From positions 186,001-250,000 of the forward strand of contig CBDBMR010000013.1 of assembly GCA_965207535.1 (NCBI GenBank): 64,000 nucleotides of DNA, written 5' to 3'. Under the pieces are notes generated by a model that searched no databases, was not told the DNA's origin, and saw nothing but the letters and a program-made list of their open reading frames with translations. The DNA is from JAJDXO01 sp965207535. Its GTDB lineage: Bacteria; Pseudomonadota; Alphaproteobacteria; Rhodospirillales; UBA2165. The translations under genes and the position numbers were made by a program. Below are positions 45,208 through 56,015 of the stretch, one piece after another (the first letter of the stretch is position 1; each line of letters starts with the position of its first letter).

Positions 45208-46083
45208 CTAAGCCGGTGCGTAAGGCCGCTCGGTCCCCTTGACCGTGACGCGATGCAGGTGCCGGCGCTCGGTGTAGTCCCGGGTCGCGTAGTGTTGGGT
45301 TGAACGATTGTCCCAGATGACGACGGTATGCGGCGCCCAAACATGGCGATACTGGTACTCGGGTATCTCCGCCTGGTGATAAAGAACCCGCAACAGGCAC
45401 TGGCTCTCCAGTTCGTCCATTCCCTTGATATGGAGTGTGAAGTGGGGATTGACGAAAAGTACCTTCTTCCTCGAGACAGGGTGCTCGCGCACCACCGGAT
45501 GAGTGACCCTGGGAAAATTCTCGTTGATGAACCGTTCCCGCTCGCGCCCTTTCTCGTCATCGGTAAAACCGAGCCGGAAGAGCTTCACATCGTGGACCGC
45601 CTCGAGACCCGAAATGTAGTGTTTCAACCGGTCGCTCAATCCGCCATAGGCCGCGGTCATACTCGCGAACAGGGTATTGCCGCCGATTGGCGGCATGACC
45701 CGTGCCCGCAGGACCGTTCCGAGCGGCGGAATTTCTCTGAAGGTCTCGTCGGAATGCCAGTTGTCGGTAAAGGTCGGCGGGTTGTTCTCGTCGTTGTCGA
45801 AAATTTGCAGTTCAGGAATGTTCTCATCGTGACGGGCGATGGGATGAACGCTCAAATCGCCAAAATACCGGCCGAAGCGCATCTGGTCTTCGACCGAGAT
45901 ATCCTGATCGCGAAATACCAAAACCTCATGCTCGGCCAGCGCATCGCGCAGTGCCTGTTGAGTCCGCCCATCCAATGGCTGGCGGAGATCGATGCCGCTG
46001 ACTTCCGCACCCAAATGAACGGCAACCTTCTTGAACTTCGGAGGCACCCCAACTTCGGGATTGTCTGCAATGTGCTGGTCCAT
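45208..46083 (-). CDS. TauD/TfdA family Fe(II)/2-oxoglutarate dioxygenase
   Basis: 291-residue oxygenase. The iron ligands are H110 and D112 (NWHSDET) and H264 (STQHYATRD); R278 should bind 2-oxoglutarate. The core GTVLRARVMPPIGGNTLFASM is characteristic. TauD releases sulfite from taurine and TfdA cleaves aryloxyacetates, so both organosulfur and aromatic-ether substrates fit the surroundings. Start chosen at 46083; an upstream ATG at 46125 adds a basic, non-conserved segment. It is convergent with the hydrolase. Confidence 0.9.
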   Translation of the reverse strand: MDQHIADNPEVGVPPKFKKVAVHLGAEVSGIDLRQPLDGRTQQALRDALAEHEVLVFRDQDISVEDQMRFGRYFGDLSVHPIARHDENIPELQIFDNDENNPPTFTDNWHSDETFREIPPLGTVLRARVMPPIGGNTLFASMTAAYGGLSDRLKHYISGLEAVHDVKLFRLGFTDDEKGRERERFINENFPRVTHPVVREHPVSRKKVLFVNPHFTLHIKGMDELESQCLLRVLYHQAEIPEYQYRHVWAPHTVVIWDNRSTQHYATRDYTERRHLHRVTVKGTERPYAPA

Positions 46084-46243
46084 TGAATCTCTCCACCAAA
46101 GCCGACGATGCGGCTGTCTGGGCAAGACACCCTAGCACCACTTCAAATGGACGCCCTAAAGAAATGATAAGGGAGCCCTCTGTCGGCAGGCCGCATGACC
46201 GCGCGTCGCTCGCTGACCCGAGCGGACCCCACCGCCGAAACCC

Positions 46244-47392
46244 CTAATAATACCGCCGTGGGATTCCGAACGCGGTTTTCCACTCCCTGGACGCGCCCTT
46301 GCCCATGATCATCTCCTCGTGGAAATCGCCGATGGGGTAGATGTCGGGCGCGTCGGCATCGCTCCAGATGCCCCGCTTCCTCCGCTCCTCGCGCCGGTCG
46401 ATCAGCCACTCGATGTAGCTGTCGCGGAAGTGGCCGGGCGCAACCATCAGCGCCGCCCGGACCCGGTCGTCGATTTCCCGGTAGGTGGCCGCCGCGTCCT
46501 CGCTGATCTCGATGGCGTCGTAGTCCAGTTCGTATCCCGCCTCCAGCTGCTCCTTGCCGGCCACGGCGGCGAAGATCTGCTGGTCCTTGACGCTCAGGAG
46601 TTCCTTGTAGACGCCGACGAACCTGTCGGTCACCGGGGTGCCGAGCGGCGCGTGGGCGATGCCGCCCGGATTGGCGATGTTTTGGGACCGGTTCCGGGCG
46701 ATCTCGGATTTGTGGAATTCGAGCATGGCGGGCGAATAGTCCTCGCCCAGAAATTCGCAGATGCGCCGGAGTTCGGCCTCCGGGGCCCGCACCAGGGTCT
46801 CGTAGTTGAGGTCGAGCCACTGTTCGGCGCTCAATTTCTCCCGCCACGGCTTGGCGGCGTTGATGAACAGCTTCCAGCGCTCGGCGGAGCAGAACGCGTT
46901 GTACGAGCCGAAACGGGAATGGATGGTCTCGGCGACGTTGTCCCGCCCGTCCCGGGTCAGGTAGATGAACTGCGCGTTCGGGAAGTCCTCGACGATGTGT
47001 CCGATGAAGAAGCCGTTGTTGGGCGACTTCTCGGCCCAGCGGGGCTTGCCGTTCTGCCGGGCGTGCCGTTCGAGCATGGCGCAGAAGATGCCGGCGAAGC
47101 TCCGCTCCCGGAGATCGCCCAGGATTTCATCGAGAATGGTCGCCGGGTTGGCCTTCATACCTAGAAACGGCGGCACCAGAGAGAAAATCATCTCGTCGGC
47201 CAGGGTCCGGAAGTTCTCTTCCCTGCTCAGGTCCCCGTAGGTGTGGAGATAGGGGCGGAACCGCTGGTAGTACCAGGCGACCTCGGGCACGGAGATGCGG
47301 GGATGACTGCCGATCATCAGCATCAGCATGGTCGTGCCGGACCGGTGACAGCCGAGAACGAAGACCGGCCTTTCCTCCAACGTGATGCTCAT
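46244..47392 (-). CDS. PAPS-dependent sulfotransferase, copy 1
   Basis: 382-residue sulfotransferase. The 5'-phosphosulfate loop is CHRSGTTML (residues 15-23) and the 3'-phosphate motif is LTRDGRDN (146-152). It would move a sulfuryl group from PAPS to a hydroxyl or amine. Start at 47392: its ATG overlaps the stop of the upstream ABC ATPase (ATGA), so they are translationally coupled. It is clearly paralogous to the genes at 57216 and 56016, most similar to the former, including the shared C-terminal WKT-FGIPRRY end. No membrane anchor is seen, so it is cytoplasmic. Confidence 0.9.
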   Translation of the reverse strand: MSITLEERPVFVLGCHRSGTTMLMLMIGSHPRISVPEVAWYYQRFRPYLHTYGDLSREENFRTLADEMIFSLVPPFLGMKANPATILDEILGDLRERSFAGIFCAMLERHARQNGKPRWAEKSPNNGFFIGHIVEDFPNAQFIYLTRDGRDNVAETIHSRFGSYNAFCSAERWKLFINAAKPWREKLSAEQWLDLNYETLVRAPEAELRRICEFLGEDYSPAMLEFHKSEIARNRSQNIANPGGIAHAPLGTPVTDRFVGVYKELLSVKDQQIFAAVAGKEQLEAGYELDYDAIEISEDAAATYREIDDRVRAALMVAPGHFRDSYIEWLIDRREERRKRGIWSDADAPDIYPIGDFHEEMIMGKGASREWKTAFGIPRRYY

Positions 47393-48431
47393 GGGTTCAG
47401 GTCCTCCATTTCCGGTTGGGAGTCTGCCGCGCCCGCCGCACTTCCCTCGTGCAGGTGGCACGACACCCAGTGGTCCGGCTCCACCTCCTTGAGGCTCGGG
47501 GACTCCATCCGGCATCTTTCGGTCGCATAGGGACACCGGGCGTGGAAGTGACAGCCCTCGGGCGGGTTGATCGGGCTCGGAACGTCGCCGGTCAGAATGA
47601 CCCGGCCGTCGCGGGTCACCCCGGGATCGGGTATGGGCACCGCCGACAGCAGCGCCTCGCTGTACGGATGCAACGGGTTCGCGAACAGCGTCCGCTTGTC
47701 CGTCAACTCGACGATGCGGCCCAGATACATGACGCCGATCCGCTGGCTGATATGCTCGACCACGGCCAAATCATGGGCGATGAACAGGTAGGACAGCTCG
47801 TAGTCTTCCTGTAGGTCCATCAGCAGGTTGATGACCTGCGCCTGAATGGAAACGTCCAGGGCCGATACCGGTTCGTCGCCGATGATGAGGCTGGGACTGA
47901 GGGCCAATGCGCGCGCGATGCCGATCCGCTGGCGCTGGCCGCCGGAGAACTGATGGGGGTAGTTGTCCAACTGTTCGGGCCTGAGGCCGACCCGCTCGAA
48001 CAGTGCCACCACCCGCTCGCGCAATGCGCCACCGGAAGCGATGTTGTGAACCTTCAGCGGCTCGCCGACGATGTCGGCGGCCTTCATGCGCGGATTGAGC
48101 GACGAATACGGATCCTGATAGATGATCTGCATCCGCTGGCGCAGCTGCCGCATTTCCTCCCTGGCGATGCGGGTTATGTCGCGGCCCTCGAACTCGATGC
48201 TGCCCTCCGTGGGCTCGATCAGCCGGAGGACGGTCTTGCCAACGGTGGTTTTTCCGCAGCCGCTTTCGCCCACGAGGCCGAAGGTCTCTCCCCGCCCGAT
48301 CTCGAACGAAACGCCGTCGACCGCGTAGACATGCCCGGTGACGTGCGCCAGAACGCCCTTGCGGATGGGAAAGTGCGTCTTGAGGCCGGTGACCTTCAGG
48401 AGGGGCGCGCCGTCGCTGGTTGCAACCCCGG

Positions 48432-48435
<4 letters not shown>
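47389..48435 (-). CDS. Oligopeptide/dipeptide-type ABC importer ATPase (DppF/OppF-like)
   Basis: 348-residue ATPase. Walker A is GESGCGKTT, the signature is FSGGQRQRIGIARAL, and Walker B is LIIGDEPVSALD. The C-terminal Opp/Dpp extension holds CHFHARCPYATERC, a cysteine cluster of the family. Start at 48435, overlapping the previous ATPase by 4 bp. A much longer upstream reading in this frame is an overlap artefact. Confidence 0.93.
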
Positions 48436-49474
<1,039 letters not shown>

Positions 49475-49478
<4 letters not shown>

Positions 49479-50374
49479 ACCTCCTTGGCAAATCGCGGAT
49501 CAAGGAGGTCGCGAAGACCGTCTCCGATCAGGTTGACCGAGAGCACCGTCGCCGCCAGGAACAGGCCGGGAAACAGGATGATCCATGTCGCGCTGCTGAG
49601 ATAGGAGCGACCGTCCGCCATCATCGTGCCCCAGCTGGGAATCTCCGGGGGCGTTCCCGCCCCCAGGAAGCTCAGCGCGGCCTCCGACAGCATGGCAGAC
49701 GCGCAGACGAAAGTCGCCTGCACGATAAGCGGCGCGAAGGTATTCGGCATGATGTGCTTGAATATCACCCGCGCCGTCCCGGCGCCCGCGGCCACCGCCG
49801 CTTCGACGTAAGTGATCTCACGGGTGACGACGACGACACCCCTCACCAGCCGCGCGACCCGGGGAATTTCAGGTATGGTCAGCGCGATGATCACGGTCTC
49901 GATGCCGGCCGGCAGCAGGGCGATGAGGCCGATCGCCAGCAACAGTCCGGGGATGGCCATCAAGCCGTCCATGATCCGCATGAGCCAGGCATCGATCTGG
50001 CGGACATAGCCGCTCAGCAGCCCGACCATCAGCCCGATGAACACCGCCAGTACCGCGACGGTTATGCCGACAGTCAGGGAAATGCGGCCGCCGAAAATGG
50101 CGCGCGCGAATACATCCCGGCCAAATCTGTCGGAACCGAACCAGTACTCCTCCGAAGGAGGCTTGAGGCGGCCCGTCACTACATTCAATTCGGCAGGGTC
50201 TTTGGCCGCGATCCAGGGCGCGAATATCGCTACGAAAATGATGATCGCCACCATAAGCAATCCCAACGACAGGTTCGGATTGCGGCGGACGAACTCGACG
50301 ATCCGCCGGTGCATGGGCAGTTGGGCCGCCTCGGCGGAGTCGAACTCCATTTCATTGACGGCGGCTGTCGACAT
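49475..50374 (-). CDS. ABC importer permease (DppC/OppC-like)
   Basis: 299-residue inner-membrane permease. The N-terminal cytoplasmic stretch is followed by about six membrane helices and the EAAx4G coupling loop (VEAAVAAGAGTARVIFKHIMPNT). The YWFGSDRFGRDVFARAIFGGRISL motif is typical of DppC. It forms a pair with the upstream DppB-like protein. Confidence 0.92.
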
Positions 50375-50378
50375 GACC

Positions 50379-51320
50379 CTAGTGCCTCACCCGGGGATCG
50401 AAGATCGAATAGCTCAGATCAACCACCAGATTGACGAGCACGTAGATGCCCGAGAAAACCAGGATGACGCCCTGGACGACCGGATAGTCGCGATCGAGAA
50501 CCGCCTCGATGGTGAGATTGCCCATCCCGGGGATATTGAACACGGTTTCGATGACCACCACGCCGTTGATCAGGAGGGCGAACCCGATCCCGATGACCGT
50601 AACGATGGGTATCGAAGAATTTTGGAGGGCGTGCCGAAACAGCACCTTCATCGGCGGCAGCCCTTTTGCGTAGGCCGTGCGAATGTAATCCTCTTTCAGG
50701 ACCTCGACCACCGTGGCGCGGGTAATCCGGGTGATCAGCGCCATGTAGGATGAACCCAGCGTGATCGTCGGAAGGATCATATGGTGGAGGAAGGTGCCAA
50801 ATCCCTCCCTGATGCTGACGAACCCCTGGGCCGGGACGATGGTCCAATCCACGGCGAATTTCGAGACAAACATGAAGCCGAGCCAAAACCCGGGCACGGA
50901 GAACCCTAGGACAGCGAATATCATTATGGAGTGGTCCCACCACGTGCCCTGTTTCCAGGCCGCCATGACACCGAGTGGAACCCCGAGAAAGACGGCGAAC
51001 GTCAGGGTGGTGATGGCCAGGAAAATGGTCGGCTCGATGCGCTGGGCCATCAAGGTCGTGACGGGTTTGCTGACCAGCAGCGAGGTTCCGAGGTCGCCCG
51101 TCGCAATGTTCCCGGACCAGATCAGGAACTGCGTGTGCAGCGGCTTGTCGAGCCCCAACGACTCCCGGAGTTGTTGGATTTCCCCCGGGGTCGCATCTTC
51201 ATCAGCGAGGATATCGGCGGGATCGCCCGGCGTCAGGTGGATGAGAAGGAAGACGAACACGCCCACCACGATCATCACCGGGATAGCAGCGAAGCAACGG
51301 CGGACGATGTAGGTAAACAT
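50379..51320 (-). CDS. ABC importer permease (DppB/OppB-like)
   Basis: 313-residue permease with the DppB N-terminus (TYIVRRCFAAIPVMIVVGVFVF), the RESLGLDKPL loop and the EAA coupling loop region (IRTAYAKGLPPMKVLFRHALQNS). Start chosen at 51320; the ATG at 51338 adds only six residues. It lies 4 bp before the DppC-like gene. Confidence 0.92.
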   Translation of the reverse strand: MFTYIVRRCFAAIPVMIVVGVFVFLLIHLTPGDPADILADEDATPGEIQQLRESLGLDKPLHTQFLIWSGNIATGDLGTSLLVSKPVTTLMAQRIEPTIFLAITTLTFAVFLGVPLGVMAAWKQGTWWDHSIMIFAVLGFSVPGFWLGFMFVSKFAVDWTIVPAQGFVSIREGFGTFLHHMILPTITLGSSYMALITRITRATVVEVLKEDYIRTAYAKGLPPMKVLFRHALQNSSIPIVTVIGIGFALLINGVVVIETVFNIPGMGNLTIEAVLDRDYPVVQGVILVFSGIYVLVNLVVDLSYSIFDPRVRH

Positions 51321-51395
51321 AGCCGAATACCACCCCAAGGTCGGCAGCCCCGGATAGCGTTGCCGGGGCTGCCATTAAACCCTGCCTATCTGAAA

Positions 51396-52997
51396 CTATT
51401 CCTTGCGGATATTCCAGTAGATTGGGGACGGCGCCCTGACGGCACCTTTGACGTTGCTGCGGTATGCAGCTTCGTTGGAATACAGGCCGGTCTGAATGTA
51501 CGGCACGGTGTCGTACACCACCTTTTGCAGCTCGGCGGCAATTTTCTTCCGCTCCGCTTCGGACTTGGCCTGGCCGAAGGCCACTTTGAGCTTTCCGATC
51601 CGCTCATCGCAGGTCCACCCGTAGAAACCTTTCCTGTTGCAGCCGTCACCTTGAAGGAGACCCATCAACGCCGGAATGGATGGCGTCACTTCCTGGGTGG
51701 CTTGAACATAGATATGCCATCCCTTCTTCGGATCCTTGTTGGGATCCACGGTGCTTTTCCGCCGTGCGATGGCCGCGCCGCGGTTCATGGCCTGGTGTTC
51801 CACCTTGACGCCGATTTTGCGGAGATTTGCGGCCAGAACCGTCGCATTGGAGAAGGTTGCGGTGCTGCCGGCTTGGAAAACCTGGATCGTCTGACCGTTA
51901 TAGCCGCCCTCTTTCATGAGCTGCCTGGCCTTTTCCAGATCCTGCTTCATGATCGCTTCGGAAGCCACGTCCGTCGCGTACGGGCTGGCGCAGGTCCAAA
52001 CCGAAGGACAGGTTTGGTAGAGCGCCGGATCGCCGGTGATCGCCGTCAGGGTTTCATCCTGGCTGATCAGCCAGAGTAATGCCTGACGCGCCTTCTTGTT
52101 GTCGAACGGCGGCGCAAGGTGATTAATGAAGATTAGGCCTTGGCGGCCGGTACGCAGCGGCTTCAGGACGACGTTGGAATCGCTCAGCAGGTCTTTCCTG
52201 AGCGCATGAGGGACTTCCTGGATCAGGTCGATCTCACCCGTCCTCAATGCCGCGACCCGCGTGGCGTCGTCCTTCATGATTTTCCACTCGAGCTTCTTGA
52301 CGTAGACTTTCTTGCCTCCGGCGGTGAAGCTGGGCGGTTCCGAACGGGGCACATAGCCCTCGAACTTCTTGAAATGGAGCTGCTTGCCCGGGACATATTC
52401 GTCCGGCAGGAAAACATAGGGGCCCGAGCCGGTGAAATCCTTGATCTGCTTGTTTCGCGGCGTTTTGGCCAACCGCTCCGGAATGATCGCCGGGGGATAG
52501 CGGACCGAAGTAAAGACCTCCATGGCCATCCCGAACGGCTCTTTCAGGGTCCAGGTGATGGTCTTGTCATCCACCCTGTCGATGGACTTGGTGAACTGTT
52601 TGAAGATCCGCGCGGTGCCGCGCCGTCCGTTGCTCCAGCGCTTCAGCGATGCAACCACGTCGGCGGCGCGCACTGGCTGGCCGTCGTGGAACTTGAGGCC
52701 GGGCCGCAAGGTGACGGTCAGCTTCGTCTTGTCCGCATTCCAGGTGAACTTCTCAGCCATTTGCGGCTGTACCACCATGTTTTCATCGAATGCGAACAGA
52801 CTGTCGTAGACCTTGTATTGAAAAAACTCCGTACTCCCGCCACCGCCAAAGTGGGGATCGAGAACTTTCACGTTGAACCCCGCAAATCTGAGCGTGTCCT
52901 TTGGTGGAATTCGCTGCGCCAACGCACTGCCGGACGCAACCAGCACCGAGAAGCCCATTGCGAGGGCCATGGAAAAAACCAAGGAGCGTTTCGACAT
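51396..52997 (-). CDS. ABC importer substrate-binding protein (family 5)
   Basis: 533-residue periplasmic receptor for the importer downstream. A signal peptide ends near GSALAQ. SBP family-5 features are VQPQMAEKFTWNADKTKLTV, the LRPGLKFHDGQPVRAADVVASLKRW motif and AALRTGEIDLIQEVP. It is of normal size for oligopeptide-type receptors, which also take up opines, glycosides, bile-salt-like and other large solutes. The actual ligand is unknown; the sulfatase and sulfotransferase neighbours hint at a sulfated molecule. Confidence 0.9.
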   Translation of the reverse strand: MSKRSLVFSMALAMGFSVLVASGSALAQRIPPKDTLRFAGFNVKVLDPHFGGGGSTEFFQYKVYDSLFAFDENMVVQPQMAEKFTWNADKTKLTVTLRPGLKFHDGQPVRAADVVASLKRWSNGRRGTARIFKQFTKSIDRVDDKTITWTLKEPFGMAMEVFTSVRYPPAIIPERLAKTPRNKQIKDFTGSGPYVFLPDEYVPGKQLHFKKFEGYVPRSEPPSFTAGGKKVYVKKLEWKIMKDDATRVAALRTGEIDLIQEVPHALRKDLLSDSNVVLKPLRTGRQGLIFINHLAPPFDNKKARQALLWLISQDETLTAITGDPALYQTCPSVWTCASPYATDVASEAIMKQDLEKARQLMKEGGYNGQTIQVFQAGSTATFSNATVLAANLRKIGVKVEHQAMNRGAAIARRKSTVDPNKDPKKGWHIYVQATQEVTPSIPALMGLLQGDGCNRKGFYGWTCDERIGKLKVAFGQAKSEAERKKIAAELQKVVYDTVPYIQTGLYSNEAAYRSNVKGAVRAPSPIYWNIRKE

Positions 52998-53188
52998 GAT
53001 AAATCTCCCACGAATGTTTGTTGTCTGGCGCCTAGCCTTTCAGCGCCCCTGTCGGCCTGCCCCCGGCACTCTTTCCGATCGAGGGTTTTTGTGTGGGCCA
53101 GCCTACGAATGAAACTCTAGCCCTTGCCTGGAAACGAAATTGTATTGAAGGCGACATTCGTGAGATTTCCCGATTCGAGGCGAAAAGG

Positions 53189-54766
53189 TCAGTCGGCGGA
53201 AGGCGGCTCGTGATCCGGCTCCACCGGCTCGACGAACGGATAGCGCTGGAGCGCCTTGGCGTAGAAGCTGCTGGCGCGGCCCCGCACATAGCGCCGGGAA
53301 TCGTCGCGCACCATCTGGACCGCCCAGTTGGAGTATTTTTCGGTGGTTTCGGTCAGGTCGCGCAGCAAAAGCCTCCTCTTTTGGCTTGTTCGAATGCGTT
53401 CACCCAGCGCGGCGGGATCCCAGTCCGAATACAGCCGCTCGTGCAAACCCCGCTCGACCTCCTTGACGTCGTCGCGGCCCGCAAGGTTCTCCAGTTCGTC
53501 CGGGTCGTTCGCCAAATCGAACAGAAGCGGCGGCAGCCCCTCGCTCACCCAATATTTGTAGTCGCCGCGCCGCACCATCCGGGACGGCGCCGGGTGACCC
53601 GTCGCCGACCACTCGGAGATCACCTCGTCTTTCCAACCGCCGGATGAGCCGTGCATCAGGCCGACCAGGCTGTCGCCGTCGAGTTCGGTGACCGGCTCAT
53701 CCTCCTTGCCCGCGAGTTCCAGGCAGGTCGGAACCAGATCGACCAGGGAAACATTCTCGGTCACCCGCCTGGGCGCGATACCTTCGGCATGAATGAACAT
53801 GGGCACCCTCACCGACCACTCATAGAAGGTGTCCTTCAGCCACATGCCGCGCTCGCCGAGCATTTCGCCGTGATCGGCGGTGAAGATGATGACCGTGTTC
53901 TCGTCGAGCCCGGTTTCCTTCAACGCCGCCAGAACCGACCCGATTTTCTCGTCCACATACGAGATCATGCCGTAATAGGCGTGCCGCGCCGTCCGGACGT
54001 GATCGTCGGTGATGTCGTAATATTGGTGCCCCATCGCAATGGCCCGCGTCTGGCTGAACGGATCCAATTCCTCGAACGGAATCTCCGGGATCCGTGGCAG
54101 GTCGATGTCCTCATCCCGGTACAGATCCCAGTACTTGTCCGAGATCACGTAGGGCGGGTGCGGGTGCGACAGGGAAACGGTGAAGAAGAACGGCCGGTCG
54201 TCGGTATGCCGCACCAGGTCATAGATTTTCTGGACCGCGTAATATTCGACCTCGTCGTCGAAATCCATCTGCAGGCCCCGGATGCAGCGCCCGGACTCGA
54301 TAACATTCCGCACGCGTATGCCGCCCCCCTTCCTGAAGTTCTGGTCCCAATTGGGCGTCCATGAGAAATCGGACGGATAAATGTCCGTCGTCAGCCGTTC
54401 CTCGTACCCATGGTATTGATCCGGGCCGATGAAATGCATCTTGCCGCAGAGCGTCGTCGAATAGCCGAGCGCCTTTAGATAATGGGCGAGAGTGGGAATC
54501 TCGGCGAAGAATTCTGCCCCGTTGTCCCATTGGGAAATATTGTACGGCAGCCGGCCGGCGAGCATCGATGCTCTCGAGGGCGAGCACAGGGGGAAATTGC
54601 AGTAGGCGTTCTCGAAAACGACGCTTTTGGCGGCCAGCTCATCCAGGTGCGGCGTCTTGACCAGCGGATGCCCATGGACGGACAAGGCGGTGGGCACCAA
54701 CTGATCCACCTGAATGAAGAGGATATTCGGACGTGAAGCGCCAGGCTTCTCATTGGTCGTGTTCAT
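53189..54766 (-). CDS. Choline-sulfatase-like (BetC-type) sulfatase
   Basis: 525-residue sulfatase with a canonical formylglycine motif at C61 (C-S-P-S-R) and metal residue D21 (VDQ). TALCGKMHF-like GKMHFIGPDQ, followed by ERLTTDIYPSDFSWTP, strongly recalls choline-O-sulfate sulfatase BetC. The C-terminal segment (residues 490-510) also matches the region typical of that family. The late metal site is FTADHGEMLGERG. No signal peptide is seen, so it should be cytoplasmic. It lies between the iron alcohol dehydrogenase and the ABC importer genes, consistent with uptake, desulfation and oxidation of a sulfate ester. The substrate need not be choline sulfate, because no bet genes are present. Confidence 0.87.
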   Translation of the reverse strand: MNTTNEKPGASRPNILFIQVDQLVPTALSVHGHPLVKTPHLDELAAKSVVFENAYCNFPLCSPSRASMLAGRLPYNISQWDNGAEFFAEIPTLAHYLKALGYSTTLCGKMHFIGPDQYHGYEERLTTDIYPSDFSWTPNWDQNFRKGGGIRVRNVIESGRCIRGLQMDFDDEVEYYAVQKIYDLVRHTDDRPFFFTVSLSHPHPPYVISDKYWDLYRDEDIDLPRIPEIPFEELDPFSQTRAIAMGHQYYDITDDHVRTARHAYYGMISYVDEKIGSVLAALKETGLDENTVIIFTADHGEMLGERGMWLKDTFYEWSVRVPMFIHAEGIAPRRVTENVSLVDLVPTCLELAGKEDEPVTELDGDSLVGLMHGSSGGWKDEVISEWSATGHPAPSRMVRRGDYKYWVSEGLPPLLFDLANDPDELENLAGRDDVKEVERGLHERLYSDWDPAALGERIRTSQKRRLLLRDLTETTEKYSNWAVQMVRDDSRRYVRGRASSFYAKALQRYPFVEPVEPDHEPPSAD

Positions 54767-54805
54767 AGCTTTTCCCCACTTTCGAAATCCAAGGGTCCGT
54801 GCCGT

Positions 54806-55993
54806 TCAGGCCTCGAGCTCCCCGTTGATCGCCATGGCGTACAGCCGCCGGGACTCCGTCTCGCCGAGAGGGACCGGATTGTTGCGGCCGGGCCGTTCCT
54901 GTGCGGTCATCGCCGCGAGCCGGCCGGCATGCTCTTCCCGAATACCGACCTCCGAAAGAGTATGCGGAATGCCGATGTCCCGGCGCAACGCCAACACCCA
55001 ATCCAATACCGCGTCGAACGACGGGTTGGGCAGGCCGAGGTGGCGGGCGAGCGTTGTCATCCGCTCGTCGATGGCCGGCCGATTGAAGGCAAGCACGTAG
55101 GGCATGACCACGCCGTTGGTGAGACCGTGGTGAACATCATGCACGGCGCCGATGGGGTGGCTCATGGCGTGCATCCCCCCCAGCCCCTTCTGGAACGCGA
55201 CCGCCCCCATACTCGATGCCGCCATCATGTAGGTGCGCGCCGCAAGGTTGCCGACGTCGTGCACGGCAACGGGAAGCCAATCCTTGATGAACTGCATGCC
55301 CCCCAAAGCGACGCTCTCGGAAAACGGATGAAACTGCCTGGTGCAATAGGCCTCGAGATTGTGCGAGAGCGCATCCATGCCGGTCGCCGCGGTGATATCG
55401 GCCGGCAAGTCCAGGGTCAATTCGGGATCGATAATGGCGAGATTTGGCATCGCGTCCGGGTGGGAGACGTTCCGCTTCGTCTGGGCCTCCTCGTCGATAA
55501 TGATCGCGCCCCGGCTGACCTCGGACCCGGTTCCGGCGGTTGTGGGAACGGCAATCAGCGGGGCCGGGGGTGCGATATCCTCAACGTCGACGTCTTCGCC
55601 GACGATGGCAAAATCCCAGATCGGCCGGGTTTGGCCGACGAGGTTCGCGATAGCCTTTGCGGCATCGATACTGCTTCCGCCGCCGAATGCGATCACGCCG
55701 TTGCAGCTGTTCTCGCGATACACGGCGACGCCGTCGATGACATTGCGGGCGACCGGGTTTCCCTTGACGTCCGAATAGACGGTGGCGGCGATCCCCGCCG
55801 ACCGGACCGCCCCGAACGCTTCCGCCGTCATCGGCAGTTCGAGCAGGCCGGGGTCGGTGACCAGCAGCGGGCGGGTCATGCCCAGCGACCGGCAGGCGCC
55901 GGGCAGCTCGTCTATGCGGCCGGGACCAAACCGAACATTTGTCGGATATTTCCAATCGCCGCGAAGGGTCGCGGGGTCGATCTCCATGTCCAT
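54806..55993 (-). CDS. Iron-containing alcohol dehydrogenase
   Basis: 395-residue group III alcohol dehydrogenase using NAD(P) and a divalent metal. The nucleotide motif is GGGSSID (104-110). Metal ligands are D207 and H211 (GMDALSHNLEAY), H279 (MSHPIG) and a His in VHDVHHG near 289. The length is standard. It is 39 bp upstream of the sulfatase, and could oxidise the alcohol released by desulfation. The reaction direction is inferred. Confidence 0.9.
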   Translation of the reverse strand: MDMEIDPATLRGDWKYPTNVRFGPGRIDELPGACRSLGMTRPLLVTDPGLLELPMTAEAFGAVRSAGIAATVYSDVKGNPVARNVIDGVAVYRENSCNGVIAFGGGSSIDAAKAIANLVGQTRPIWDFAIVGEDVDVEDIAPPAPLIAVPTTAGTGSEVSRGAIIIDEEAQTKRNVSHPDAMPNLAIIDPELTLDLPADITAATGMDALSHNLEAYCTRQFHPFSESVALGGMQFIKDWLPVAVHDVGNLAARTYMMAASSMGAVAFQKGLGGMHAMSHPIGAVHDVHHGLTNGVVMPYVLAFNRPAIDERMTTLARHLGLPNPSFDAVLDWVLALRRDIGIPHTLSEVGIREEHAGRLAAMTAQERPGRNNPVPLGETESRRLYAMAINGELEA

Positions 55994-56015
55994 TGATCCT
56001 CCAACTACGTCCCGT

